Origin: Methanobacteriota archaeon
GTDB lineage: Archaea > Thermoplasmatota > Poseidoniia > Poseidoniales > Thalassarchaeaceae
Reading direction: 5' to 3'
Length of the DNA stretch: 50,913 nucleotides
NCBI GenBank assembly: GCA_018654845.1
Contig: JABIKU010000016.1
Span: forward strand, 67,727 to 118,639
The notes under the pieces were generated by a model. It made no database searches. It saw only the letters and a list, made by a program, of their open reading frames with translations, and was not told the DNA's origin. Positions 16,150 to 25,376 of this stretch are shown in pieces. The stretch's first letter is position 1; every line of letters begins with the position of its first letter. The translations under genes and the position numbers were made by a program.

Positions 16150-16998
16150 ATGAGCGAGGCGGAACGACTCCGACAACTGCTCGATGGATCCATCGATCCG
16201 ACTGAATTAGAGATGGATGCTGATTTTTTCCACTTAGCAGAACGGATTTATGGACGTGAAGCTCTAGAAAGTTTAGGCATCACAACACCACAACCTGAAA
16301 TTGAGACTCCTAATATTGATGAAAACGAACATCAGCATGGAGTTGAAATTCCAGATTATATCGAACCCCCATTGATACAAATTGAATCAGAAAAACACCC
16401 AAAAAGAAGTAAGTTCATTCTATCTGTAGGAATTATTGGTTTCCTCATCGTTGGAATTAACTTCTATGTTGGCATTGGATCTTTTCTCTCTTTGTGTGTA
16501 GATGATACTCACGACGCCCCAATTGAATTCACTGTTTCCTCAACCATTGTTGATGGAAATTTACATTTATTTTGGAATGGAAATTACCTCCAGAATATGA
16601 CTGAATATACAATTACTTGGATAATTACTGAGGACGGATCCAATGATTTTATCGAAGAAGGTGATTTCTCTTGGACATCCAACGGATATTCTATTGTCCA
16701 TTCTAATAGTTGGGTTGTTAATACTCCGCCATATACCTATGTGACTACATTAATCGAAAACGGAACTGAAGTTGCATCATTATCAGGTTGTTTAGAATGC
16801 GAAACAATAACAACTCAAGGACAAATACAAATTTCGGATGACGAATGCGCTAATAATCCTAAATTCATTTTCTCAAAATATGATAATTATGAGTCGGTTA
16901 ATTCCTGGACATTCGCCCAAACCGCTGATGTTTTAGATGGAGCATTATTAATGCTGTTTGGAATAATGATATTATTTGGTTTAATTGTCAAAAAATGA
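16150..16998 (+). CDS. Two-TM membrane protein with exported domain, unknown
   Basis: No family recognised. An N-terminal cytoplasmic part (AERLRQLLDGSIDPTELEMD, then FFHLAERIYGREALESLG) is followed by a hydrophobic helix (FILSVGIIGFLIVGINFYVG), an approximately 150-residue Ser/Thr/Asn-rich, beta-looking domain with several Cys (for example GCLECETI and DECANN), and a C-terminal helix (GALLMLFGIMILFGLIVKK). This suggests a surface domain held by two anchors. ATG at 16150 has AGGTG five bases upstream and is preferred over ATG at 16123. Its stop lies two bases from the convergent proS stop. Confidence 0.6.
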   Translation: MSEAERLRQLLDGSIDPTELEMDADFFHLAERIYGREALESLGITTPQPEIETPNIDENEHQHGVEIPDYIEPPLIQIESEKHPKRSKFILSVGIIGFLIVGINFYVGIGSFLSLCVDDTHDAPIEFTVSSTIVDGNLHLFWNGNYLQNMTEYTITWIITEDGSNDFIEEGDFSWTSNGYSIVHSNSWVVNTPPYTYVTTLIENGTEVASLSGCLECETITTQGQIQISDDECANNPKFIFSKYDNYESVNSWTFAQTADVLDGALLMLFGIMILFGLIVKK

Positions 16999-16999
16999 A

Positions 17000-18520
17000 T
17001 CAATACATTCGAGCAATGTGTTGTTTACGAGTAGTCAGTTTTCCAGTTATGATACAAGGAACTTCTTCAGAATAACAAGGTTGGCAATCTCCTAACAATG
17101 TAAGACCGGTGATTTTCTCAATAATTTCTGCATCCGCGTCATTACCATCGAATGGAAATTCGTAAACCATCCCTTCATCAATAACTCCATCAATAACCCA
17201 ACCCGTATCGGTTTCTTTCAAATCAGGTAATTGTTGAATTAATTCTTTTTGATGTATACCTGCACGTTCTCTCAGAGTCTTAGAAATATTATCAAGTTTA
17301 GAATTAATAGTCTCTGAAATAGAATCTAACGAAACTTCAACTTTACCACCTGTTCGTAAAGTCAAAACACATTGATTGGAAACTAAATCACGTGGACCCA
17401 ATTCTAATCTTATTGGTGCACCTTTGATTTCCCAATCATAATGTTTAGTACCTGGGCGCAAATCTCGGTGATCAACAAATACTCTAATCCCATTATTTCG
17501 AAGTTCTTCGGCTAATTTATCCACTGTAACTGATACTTTTTGATCGATATGGGCAGCAATTGGCATCAAAATAACTTGATGAGGAGCAACAGATGGTGGT
17601 AGAATTAGTCCAGCGTCATCACCATGCATACCGACAATAGCACCTAACAATCGCTCTGACATGCCAAAAGTAGTTTGATGACAATTTTGGGTTTTACCAT
17701 CTGAATCTTCATAATTAAGATTGAATGCTTCTGCCCATTGATCCCGATAATGATGATATGTAGCGATTTGCAAGGTTCTACCGTTTGGCATTACTGCATC
17801 AACAGCAGTTGAGTACCATGCACCAGGAAATGTATCCCAAACTGGGCGTTTGGAAATTAAAACAGGAATGCATAAATCATGCATTAACCGTTGAACAATT
17901 TTTGCATCTTCCTCGATTTGTCGAGTCGCCCCGGCTTCATTTTTGTGAACAGTGTGAGCCTCGAAGAAGTGAATTTCCCGAACACGAATAAAAGAACGAG
18001 TCTGTTTTGTCTCATAACGAAATGTGTTAACAATTTGGAAAGTTTTCAGAGGAAGATCGGCATGATTTCGAACCCATAAAGAGAACATCGTGTACATTGG
18101 AGTCTCAGACGTAGGTCGTAAAAACATCGGTTTTTCTAATTCGTTGTCCCCGCCCTTAGTAACCCAGTAAACTTCTTTAGAAAATCCAGATTCTTCTTCT
18201 TCAAGTCTTAATTCTGAAGGGTCTATGCCAAGTTCCCGGGCAGCTTTTAATCTAGAAACTAGTTTATTTTCTTTATCTAGAAGATCTTCGGGAACCAAAA
18301 GAGGGAAATTATATTCTTCATGGCCGGTTGATGCCATTTCTTGACGAGTTAAACCGTCAATAAGTCTCATCGTGCGTAAACCATATGGCTTCCAAACATC
18401 CATTCCTTTGATGGGATATCTTTTATCGACTAAATCTGCGATTTCAACTATTGCTGGGTACCACAAATTAAAATCAGACTTGGAAGGGATGCCACGCTTC
18501 GCCTTACCCTGCTTACCCAT
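17000..18520 (-). CDS. proS: Prolyl-tRNA synthetase, archaeal/eukaryotic type
   Basis: Class II synthetase charging tRNA-Pro. About 506 residues from ATG 18520 (MGKQGKAKRG); an in-frame ATG at 18550 would add ten residues. Motif 2 region FRYETKQTRSFIRVREIHFFEAHT and the FLRPTSETPMYTMF loop are clear. Motif 3 lies near SERLLGAIVGMHGDDAGLILPPSVAPHQV. The anticodon-binding domain includes HRDLRPGTKHYDWEIKGAPIRLELGPRDL. The C-terminal segment CQPCYSEEVPC and the final aromatic residue (ARMY) fit the zinc-domain form without an editing insertion. Confidence 0.94.
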   Translation of the reverse strand: MGKQGKAKRGIPSKSDFNLWYPAIVEIADLVDKRYPIKGMDVWKPYGLRTMRLIDGLTRQEMASTGHEEYNFPLLVPEDLLDKENKLVSRLKAARELGIDPSELRLEEEESGFSKEVYWVTKGGDNELEKPMFLRPTSETPMYTMFSLWVRNHADLPLKTFQIVNTFRYETKQTRSFIRVREIHFFEAHTVHKNEAGATRQIEEDAKIVQRLMHDLCIPVLISKRPVWDTFPGAWYSTAVDAVMPNGRTLQIATYHHYRDQWAEAFNLNYEDSDGKTQNCHQTTFGMSERLLGAIVGMHGDDAGLILPPSVAPHQVILMPIAAHIDQKVSVTVDKLAEELRNNGIRVFVDHRDLRPGTKHYDWEIKGAPIRLELGPRDLVSNQCVLTLRTGGKVEVSLDSISETINSKLDNISKTLRERAGIHQKELIQQLPDLKETDTGWVIDGVIDEGMVYEFPFDGNDADAEIIEKITGLTLLGDCQPCYSEEVPCIITGKLTTRKQHIARMY

Positions 18521-18568
18521 GATTTCTGTCCGCCAATCTATTCTCTTCAATGTGCCGCAATAATATAG

Positions 18569-19777
18569 TCAAATACCTAAGATTATATCCTCTATTTGGG
18601 AACACATTTCTTGTTCATTACGTGCAATTAATTGTCTTCCATCATCTCTAATAATGCGTGCCCGAAGTTTAGATGAATCGCCTAACTCTTCTAGAAGATT
18701 TGCAACAACTGCATTAACTCCATATTTTTGGATTTGATCCTTTGCTCTCTCAATTAACCTATCCTCAGATACGTTGGTTTCAAGTTTGAAACCAATCCTT
18801 ACTGTGTTTTTAGTAATTTCAGATAATTCAGAAATATGTTTAGGACCAGGATTTAGTGTGATTTCCCATTTATCACCTCCACTAGCTTTTTTGCCGATCT
18901 CAGGTTCGGCAAAGTAATCTAAAACAGCAGCTGCATGTATCCAACATGTCGGCTTTGGATTATTTTTTGCAACATTGCGTGAAGCTTCTAGCATTTCATT
19001 TGGAGCACCTGCTCGAATAATGGTTGGCAAATTAAATGTAGAATTTGCAGATGTTTTTCCGGCTATACAAATAACTTCATGACCCATTCTATGCAGATAT
19101 TCAGCAATTACCCAACCAGTTCTCCCGGATGATGCATTTTGAATAGCTCTCACAGCATCAATGGGGGCCCTATTTGCTCCTAAAGTAATTGCAATAATTT
19201 GCCGATCGATATTTTTTGAATTAATAATATGTGCAAAATCAGCCACAATTTGTATTGAATCTGGCTGCTTCACCTTATCTTCAATTTTTGTAGAATGTAG
19301 ATAGTAATTCCCTTCTTTTTCTATTTGATGAAGCAAATCTTCTGTGACGGGATCATCAAAAATATCTTGATGCATTGAAGGAATGAAAACAATAGGGGTT
19401 TTGGATCCTCTTGCTGCAGCTAAAGACATCATAACTGGAGAATCAGTAATACCATGAATATGTTTAGCAATAGTATTTCTAGTGGCAGGAGCAACTAATA
19501 ATGCGTCATAATTATTTAATTGTTTCATTTCTGGATCCCAATCGGACACTATCCTTTCATTGGCTGCCCAAGACACTGCTAGGGGCGATATAATTTTTTC
19601 AGATTCTTTAGTCATCATAATTGTGACTTTTGCTCTATGTCTACGCAATTCACGGAGTAATTTAATTGATTCAACAGCAGCGATTCCTCCCGAAATAACG
19701 AATAGAACATGTCTATTCAGAAGAGATGACCCTTTGTAGTCAACACCTGTGTCAGAGACCATAGACATCCGAGGCAT
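18569..19777 (-). CDS. coaBC: Bifunctional phosphopantothenoylcysteine decarboxylase/synthetase
   Basis: Coenzyme A synthesis: CoaB couples cysteine to phosphopantothenate and CoaC decarboxylates the product. The N-terminal flavoprotein half has FVISGGIAAVESIKLLRELR and LLVAPATRNTIAKHIHGITDSP. The C-terminal half has ITLGANRAPIDAVRAIQNASSGRTGWVIAEYL and the AAVLDYFAEP and SGGDKWEITLNPGPKHI segments. Where bacterial CoaC carries a catalytic His-Ile-x-Leu, I see MKQLNNYD. Where they carry PAMN, this has PSMHQDIF; the second change may be normal for archaea. Starts at 19777, 19768 and 19762 are all ATG and hard to separate. Confidence 0.88.
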   Translation of the reverse strand: MPRMSMVSDTGVDYKGSSLLNRHVLFVISGGIAAVESIKLLRELRRHRAKVTIMMTKESEKIISPLAVSWAANERIVSDWDPEMKQLNNYDALLVAPATRNTIAKHIHGITDSPVMMSLAAARGSKTPIVFIPSMHQDIFDDPVTEDLLHQIEKEGNYYLHSTKIEDKVKQPDSIQIVADFAHIINSKNIDRQIIAITLGANRAPIDAVRAIQNASSGRTGWVIAEYLHRMGHEVICIAGKTSANSTFNLPTIIRAGAPNEMLEASRNVAKNNPKPTCWIHAAAVLDYFAEPEIGKKASGGDKWEITLNPGPKHISELSEITKNTVRIGFKLETNVSEDRLIERAKDQIQKYGVNAVVANLLEELGDSSKLRARIIRDDGRQLIARNEQEMCSQIEDIILGI

Positions 19778-19826
19778 TCACTATTCATCAGTTCGTCGTA
19801 TAATCAAGGAATATTTAGGTGGAAAT

Positions 19827-20396
19827 ATGGATTTAAACCAACAAATGTTAAATTTACATAAACACATGGTTAGATTTATCTCAATAAATTCAATAATTTT
19901 CATATTATTGATTTCCAGTGTATGGTTAAATGGCGTTGCCTTGTCAAATCTCAATTCAATAATATTTCTTTACATTCCTGCCTTCCTTTGTTTTTATGGA
20001 GTATATCAATTCAAAAACAGATCGAAAATTGGCTTTACACTGGCACTAATTTTACTCACTTTTATAGGTGGGTTTATTGCGATAAGTGGTATTCTTCTAA
20101 TGCCATTAGGGAATACAATTGATATGCTACAGGGGGGACTTTTGATGTTGTTAGCATATACCACATTAAAGAGATTGAAGACAATAAAATCTCAAACATT
20201 CAAATCATGGTACTATCTAGACAGTTTTCAATTTAATCCTGAAGAATTGAATGAAGATGAAGTGTTATCATCATGTCCAACTTGTTCGAGTATTTTGGCT
20301 GTGATTCCCAGTAGACTCACCCCTGATGATAAATGTCCAAATTGTGGAAACAATTTGGTGAATGATTATTCTATTGGAACAAATGAGGAAGAATAG
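19827..20396 (+). CDS. Four-TM membrane protein with C-terminal zinc ribbon, unknown
   Basis: Four closely packed hydrophobic helices (for example FISINSIIFILLISSVWLNG and FTLALILLTFIGGFIAISGI) lead into a soluble tail with a double CxxC (CPTC and CPNC). This is a common layout for archaeal membrane proteins of unknown role. ATG at 19827 has AGGTGG six bases upstream; the frame extends to 19749 but overlaps the divergent coaBC start. The stop codon directly abuts the convergent thiolase gene. Confidence 0.6.
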   Translation: MDLNQQMLNLHKHMVRFISINSIIFILLISSVWLNGVALSNLNSIIFLYIPAFLCFYGVYQFKNRSKIGFTLALILLTFIGGFIAISGILLMPLGNTIDMLQGGLLMLLAYTTLKRLKTIKSQTFKSWYYLDSFQFNPEELNEDEVLSSCPTCSSILAVIPSRLTPDDKCPNCGNNLVNDYSIGTNEEE

Positions 20397-21530
20397 TTAG
20401 AACCTTTCTAAAGCTATAGATATCCCCATTCCTCCTCCGATGCACATCGTCGCAATAGCACGATTTTTACCAGTTCGTTGTAAAAGGCTGGCTGCTTTTC
20501 CAGAGATTCTTAATCCAGATGCCCCCAATGGATGGCCAATAGCGAGTGCCCCGCCATCTAAATTCACCTTTTCTTGTGGGATTTTCAATTCTGAAATTAC
20601 GGCGAGACTTTGGCTAGCAAATGCTTCATTCAATTCAAATATTTCAACTTCATCTACCGTCCAATGAGCCCTTTTAAGAGCTAATTTAGTAGCGTTAATT
20701 GGACCGATGCCCATCAATTCTGGTGGACAGCCAGTTACTGCTCCGGCAACTATGCGTGCGATTGGATTTATTTCGTGTTCCTTTGCAAAATCTTCACTAC
20801 AAACTATCATGAATGCAGCGCCATCAGTTAATGGGGAAGAAGTTGCAGCAGTAACGACCCCATCTTCACCAAAAGCAGGAGGTAATTTAGCCATCCTTTC
20901 TAAAGTTGTATTACCCCGTATACATCCATCTTTGTCAATTATATTAGAATCGGTTTCAATGGAAACTAATTCGGCATCAAAATATCCATTGTCGGCAGCT
21001 GATTTGGATTTTTTATGAGAATTCAAAGCAAATAATTCATGATCTGATCTCGTTTGGTTCCACTTAGCAGCTACATTTTCGGCTGTTTGGCCCATGCTAA
21101 TGTAAGCTTCGGGAAAAATATTTTCCAAATCAGGATGCGGGCTCCAATTGAAACCACGGCGTTTGACACGGCTCATCGATTCAACGCCGCCGATGAGATA
21201 ACAATCCCCCCAGCCGACTTCTATATTCGCCGCAGCAGTAAGTAATGCCTGCATAGACGAACCACATAATCGATTAATGGTCATCCCTGGAACATCACTT
21301 GGTAAATCAGAAAGAAATGTCATTAATCTCCCTATATTGTAGCCTTGTTCGCCTTCTGGGTAAGCACACCCAATTATGAGATCATCAATATCTTCTCCCT
21401 TGATTGTATTCCTATCTAGAAGGGATTTGGCGACCTGAGATGCTATCTCATCAGGTCTAACATTTGCCAATTCACCCTTGTGTGCTCTATGAAATGGAGA
21501 CCTACACCAATCGACTATGACTGCTTTCAT
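20397..21530 (-). CDS. Acetyl-CoA acyltransferase (thiolase)
   Basis: Degradative-type thiolase that cleaves 3-ketoacyl-CoA, suggesting fatty acid beta-oxidation. The nucleophilic Cys lies in TINRLCGSSMQALLTAAANI, followed by GGVESMSRVKRRGFNW. The C-terminal NEAFASQ, GGALAIGHPLGASGLR and ATMCIGGGMG supply the His and second Cys of the active site. About 377 residues from ATG 21530 (MKAVIVDWCRSPFHRA). Unlike the biosynthetic acetoacetyl-CoA thiolase of many archaea, no DUF35 partner is adjacent. Divergent from kptA. Confidence 0.9.
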   Translation of the reverse strand: MKAVIVDWCRSPFHRAHKGELANVRPDEIASQVAKSLLDRNTIKGEDIDDLIIGCAYPEGEQGYNIGRLMTFLSDLPSDVPGMTINRLCGSSMQALLTAAANIEVGWGDCYLIGGVESMSRVKRRGFNWSPHPDLENIFPEAYISMGQTAENVAAKWNQTRSDHELFALNSHKKSKSAADNGYFDAELVSIETDSNIIDKDGCIRGNTTLERMAKLPPAFGEDGVVTAATSSPLTDGAAFMIVCSEDFAKEHEINPIARIVAGAVTGCPPELMGIGPINATKLALKRAHWTVDEVEIFELNEAFASQSLAVISELKIPQEKVNLDGGALAIGHPLGASGLRISGKAASLLQRTGKNRAIATMCIGGGMGISIALERF

Positions 21531-21574
21531 GTTAAGCGGATTGCACCGACTATGATAACGGTTGAGCAATAGTC

Positions 21575-22336
21575 ATGAACTTTTCTTGGAATGGATTATA
21601 CCGATTGGTTCATGAAAGGCTGTTTGGTCGCCGGCTTGATAATATGATTAGAGAATGCGGCCGACACGGCTACTTTGCGGATGATAACCTCTGCCCAGCA
21701 TGCAACGACGAAGGAAAATTCATTTTACGCACAGGTGAAAGAGATAGTCTCGCCCGCCGATTAGCGTTGATTCTACGCCACGCTCCTGAGAAATTTGATC
21801 TAGAAATGGACATTAATGGTTGGGTTGATGTAAAAGATATCATTCGGTCTTTCAAGAAACAGAACGAACGCCGGTATCACTGGCTACGCCCACACCATTT
21901 TCGCGCTGTCACACAGACTGATGGTAAAGGAAGATATGAAGTTCGAGGTAACATGATTCGGGCAACTTATGGCCATACATTAGACATAGAACTCGACTTA
22001 CCTACCGAAAATATTCCTGCATCACTATTCTACCCTTGTGACCCTAAAGAAACTGACAATTTAATGGAGGTTGGAATCACACCCAGTGGAAGATCACACG
22101 TTCATCTAAGTGGGAGTATTCGAACAGCTGCCGAAGCAGGACATGTCCACCATAGTTTACCTACAATTCTTGAAATTGATACGGCACAAATGGTTGCTGC
22201 TGGAGAAACGATATGGCATGCAGGTGTTACTGTATATTTGACCGAATCCGTAGATTCTGAATATATCAACAAAATATCTAACGATGACCCAGAATATGAA
22301 ACAGCAAGAGCACGCTGGGTTGATGAAGAAGAATAA
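21575..22336 (+). CDS. kptA: RNA 2'-phosphotransferase (KptA/Tpt1) with N-terminal zinc knuckle
   Basis: Removes a 2'-phosphate from RNA using NAD. The family segments are present: SLARRLALILRHAPEKFDLEMDINGWVDV (with LRH at 67-69), ATYGHTLD and PSGRSHVHLSGS. The usual LYHGT of Tpt1 is replaced by LFYPCD (151-156), though the following VGITPSGR fits. The N-terminus has an extra CGRHGYFADDNLCPAC (Cys28, Cys40, Cys43 and His31), a likely zinc knuckle. 253 residues. In archaea without known 2'-phosphate tRNA splicing the substrate is unclear. Confidence 0.85.
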   Translation: MNFSWNGLYRLVHERLFGRRLDNMIRECGRHGYFADDNLCPACNDEGKFILRTGERDSLARRLALILRHAPEKFDLEMDINGWVDVKDIIRSFKKQNERRYHWLRPHHFRAVTQTDGKGRYEVRGNMIRATYGHTLDIELDLPTENIPASLFYPCDPKETDNLMEVGITPSGRSHVHLSGSIRTAAEAGHVHHSLPTILEIDTAQMVAAGETIWHAGVTVYLTESVDSEYINKISNDDPEYETARARWVDEEE

Positions 22337-22660
22337 TCAGAGAAATTCTCCACAATTTGGGCAAAATTCTAGATCCGAACTAATTTGTTTTTCACAAGAT
22401 CCACATGTTGAATTAATATTTTCTTTTTTCACATTTTCATTTTGGTCAAAAACACGTACAGGTGAATTACGTTCTACAAAAGGTGGGGCTATCTCTTCAG
22501 AAATTAACAACAAATCTTTGTATCGGATTGTTTCTTGTATTGCCGACTCAATTTGAATTTGGCGGCGGAGTTTCTCTTTTTCATTTTCAATATTCTCTGT
22601 TTCAGCGAGGCTAGATTGTAACCATCTTTGAAAACGTTCGATATCGGACAACTCCGTCAT
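22337..22660 (-). CDS. Coiled-coil protein with C-terminal zinc ribbon, unknown
   Basis: A charged helix of about 60 residues (SSLAETENIENEKEKLRRQI) is followed by a linker and CGSCEKQISSDLEFCPNCGEFL, a zinc-ribbon tail with two CxxC pairs. No family recognised. The frame extends to a TTG at 22705 and would add another CVNC, but ATG at 22660 is preferred. It is tail to tail with kptA with no gap. Confidence 0.55.
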   Translation of the reverse strand: MTELSDIERFQRWLQSSLAETENIENEKEKLRRQIQIESAIQETIRYKDLLLISEEIAPPFVERNSPVRVFDQNENVKKENINSTCGSCEKQISSDLEFCPNCGEFL

Positions 22661-22771
22661 ATTATTGCCTGATGCTGACTTACAATTAACACATTCCACA
22701 TTCAACTCGTTGTGAAAAGCAATAATCCAAATGTAAAATGCTCTTCGATAGTATTGCGGGGGGGTTTATCG

Positions 22772-23560
22772 ATGAATAAAATTGTCATAAAAATTGGTGG
22801 CGGCCTGATTACCGACAAATCTACTTACAAATCTCCTAAGTTAGACATCATTAAATCTGTAGCGAAAGTTATCTCTAAACTATCAGTTGATGGTCATAAG
22901 TTCATTGTCATTCATGGTGCGGGGTCTTACGGGCATTTAGATTCCAAAAAATGGAGCTTGGCTACTGGGGCAGACACCGAGCGAATAGATGGTCAAAGAA
23001 AAGCAGTCATATCTGTTCGAAATGATATGTTAGAATTAAATAAATTATTAGTAGATGCTTTTTCAATTAATGATAGACAAACAATAACGTTTCCTCCTTC
23101 TGATTGGGCAGAAGGTATCGGATCAAATTTCAATGGTGATTTATCCGGATTTAATCGCAAAGACAACACTATACCAATATCATTTGGCGATGTAGTCGAT
23201 AGAAATGGCCCTCTAGAATTTGGAATCCTTTCAGGTGATAATTTAATGGTTAGAATTTCTAAAGAAATCCCCGGCGTATCTCATTGTATCTTCTTACTAG
23301 GAGATACCCCTGGATTAATGACAAAACCACCTAATGAACCGGGATCAGAATTAATCAATTGTTGGTCAAGTAGTGAAAATATTGTCGGCACCCATTCTTC
23401 AAACCAAGATGTAACCGGCGGAATTTTCCTAAAAACCGAAAGTGCTGTAGAAATTTGCCATATAATTCCAGAAGTATGGATATTGGACGGACGAAAACCA
23501 GAACGTATCACTGAATTGCTTTTAACTGGTAAAACTATTGGAACCAAAATCATTCCTTGA
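22772..23560 (+). CDS. Isopentenyl phosphate kinase
   Basis: Phosphorylates isopentenyl phosphate to isopentenyl diphosphate, the last step of the archaeal mevalonate route. The 262 residues show the amino acid kinase fold with VIKIGGGLITDKSTY (about 5-19), the catalytic-His motif HGAGSYGH (48-55) and the end segment DVTGGIFLKTESAVEI. ATG at 22772 is chosen because family homology starts there; the frame opens at 22712. The leader has seven consecutive G. The IDI-GGPPS fusion starts 45 bases further on, making a lipid-precursor operon. Confidence 0.92.
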   Translation: MNKIVIKIGGGLITDKSTYKSPKLDIIKSVAKVISKLSVDGHKFIVIHGAGSYGHLDSKKWSLATGADTERIDGQRKAVISVRNDMLELNKLLVDAFSINDRQTITFPPSDWAEGIGSNFNGDLSGFNRKDNTIPISFGDVVDRNGPLEFGILSGDNLMVRISKEIPGVSHCIFLLGDTPGLMTKPPNEPGSELINCWSSSENIVGTHSSNQDVTGGIFLKTESAVEICHIIPEVWILDGRKPERITELLLTGKTIGTKIIP

Positions 23561-23605
23561 TGGATTTCGATTATATGCAGGCTTTGCCTCGGAGAGTTGA
23601 GAAAC

Positions 23606-25303
23606 ATGAGTGACGACTCCAATTCCAACCCTCTATCGGGCTATGATTCCTCTCAAATTGAATTGATGGATGAGTTGTGTATGTTAGTTGATTCAGATGA
23701 TAATATTATTGGTTCGGCATCAAAAGTTGATTGCCACCTAGGTGAAGGAATGCGCCATCGTGCATTTAGCGTTCTAATATTTGATGAAAAAAATAGATTA
23801 TTAGTACAAAAAAGAGCAAAAGAAAAAATTACCTTTCCAAATGTGTGGGCTAATACTTGCTGCAGTCACCCATTAGATATCGCAGGTGAAAATGACGATC
23901 CTATTGAAGGAGTTATCAACGCAACAATTAGAAAATTAGAACAAGAATTGGGAATCCCTACTAAAGAATCGTCATCTTGGGAATATAATCATCTAGGAAA
24001 ATTCGAATATAGTTGTAGGTGGGATTCAGAATGGATAGAGCACGAAATTGACCATGTCCTCATAGTAAATGCCAATACTAATCCAACCCCTAATCCAAAT
24101 GAAATATCAGATGTAATGTGGCTAGAACAACCTGAATTAGAAGATATGATGGCAGGGGTCGGAAACTGGGAGCATGAGCTCGTCGCTCCTTGGTTCAAAA
24201 TAATATGGCAACACTTCATCGCCCCATATTATCCAAACATGAAGTTACTTTCTCAATCCAGACACAATGAAATAATTAATTATGGCAGACTGAACATAAT
24301 GGATGGGGAGAACGATGCGGGGCAAAACTTGTTGAACGCCTTATCCAATCATCGAGATATTGTTGAAAATGAAATCATGAATAGTTTAGGAAAAATCGAA
24401 CAAACTCGATTACATGGTGCAATGACACATCTATTTACTGGCGGAGGGAAAAGATTACGAGCAATTTTACCAAGATTGGTTGGGGAAGCGGCTGGTAACG
24501 CCCACAATGGTCATTATACTCTTGGAGCCTGTATAGAAATCATCCACAATTTCACTCTTGTACACGACGATATTATGGATCAGGATCCTATCCGCCGAGG
24601 ATTACCGGCAGTTCATATCGCCTACGATGATCCAACTGCAATCAATGCAGGAGATGCTATGCTTGCTGTTGGTTTCGAAATTTTGGCTGATTGTGAACAT
24701 ATTTCATCTCATCATTTACGACATCTAGTTCAATCAATTGGAGAAATGGTCAGAAGGGTTGCTGAAGGGCAACAAGAAGATTTTGAATTTGAAAATAGAG
24801 ATAGTGTTACTGAAGAAGAATATATCTCAATGATTGCAGGCAAAACAAGTGCAATGTTTGAAACATGTGCAAAGACGGGTGCAATCCTAGCTGGAGCCAA
24901 TGAAGAAATTGTCCAAAACATGGCTGACTGGGGATTAAATTTAGGTTTATGTTTCCAATTGATGGATGATTTAATTGACCTAACAGGAGATACAGGAACT
25001 ATAGGGAAACCTGCTGGTTCAGATATAATTCAAGGAAAAAGAACCTTGGTGGCTATCCATGCTCTGAAAAATTCGGAAAAATTATCCACATTTAACAAAA
25101 TCTATGGAACTGGTAAATCATCCCCTGAAGAATTGGAACGTGCCGTTTCAGAATTGCAAGACAATGGTTCTATCCAATATGCATTAGATCGAGCTTTGCT
25201 ATATCATAAACAAGCACATCAAATGCTAGACACTCTTCCTGAATCTCCAGCAGTAAATGTCCTAAGAGAATTAACCGATTTTCAATTGATAAGAATCAAT
25301 TGA
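23606..25303 (+). CDS. Fusion of type I IPP isomerase and geranylgeranyl diphosphate synthase
   Basis: One uninterrupted frame encodes two enzymes. The N-terminal part (about 20-215) is a Nudix-fold type I isopentenyl-diphosphate isomerase: catalytic Cys in WANTCCSHPLDI, Glu pair in WIEHEIDHV. The C-terminal part (about 240-560) is a trans-prenyltransferase: GGGKRLRAILP, first aspartate motif LVHDDIMDQDPIRRG, second FQLMDDLIDLTGD, and GKPAGSDIIQGKRT. The fifth residue before the first Asp motif is Phe, which in archaeal enzymes limits the product to C20. The protein would make DMAPP and use it for GGPP, precursor of ether lipids. ATG at 23606; a TTG lies three codons upstream. Confidence 0.92.
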   Translation: MSDDSNSNPLSGYDSSQIELMDELCMLVDSDDNIIGSASKVDCHLGEGMRHRAFSVLIFDEKNRLLVQKRAKEKITFPNVWANTCCSHPLDIAGENDDPIEGVINATIRKLEQELGIPTKESSSWEYNHLGKFEYSCRWDSEWIEHEIDHVLIVNANTNPTPNPNEISDVMWLEQPELEDMMAGVGNWEHELVAPWFKIIWQHFIAPYYPNMKLLSQSRHNEIINYGRLNIMDGENDAGQNLLNALSNHRDIVENEIMNSLGKIEQTRLHGAMTHLFTGGGKRLRAILPRLVGEAAGNAHNGHYTLGACIEIIHNFTLVHDDIMDQDPIRRGLPAVHIAYDDPTAINAGDAMLAVGFEILADCEHISSHHLRHLVQSIGEMVRRVAEGQQEDFEFENRDSVTEEEYISMIAGKTSAMFETCAKTGAILAGANEEIVQNMADWGLNLGLCFQLMDDLIDLTGDTGTIGKPAGSDIIQGKRTLVAIHALKNSEKLSTFNKIYGTGKSSPEELERAVSELQDNGSIQYALDRALLYHKQAHQMLDTLPESPAVNVLRELTDFQLIRIN

Positions 25304-25376
25304 TACGGATAATCAAAATTAATTCTTAGTTGTGGACTCAAAAATTGCAGATATTGCAAATAATTTTGTAAAATTA

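Noticed and set aside
24283-24300. Separate start for the GGPP synthase domain (two genes instead of a fusion)
   Set aside because: The frame is continuous and no stop or Shine-Dalgarno is visible at the junction; an internal start cannot be excluded but is not needed.
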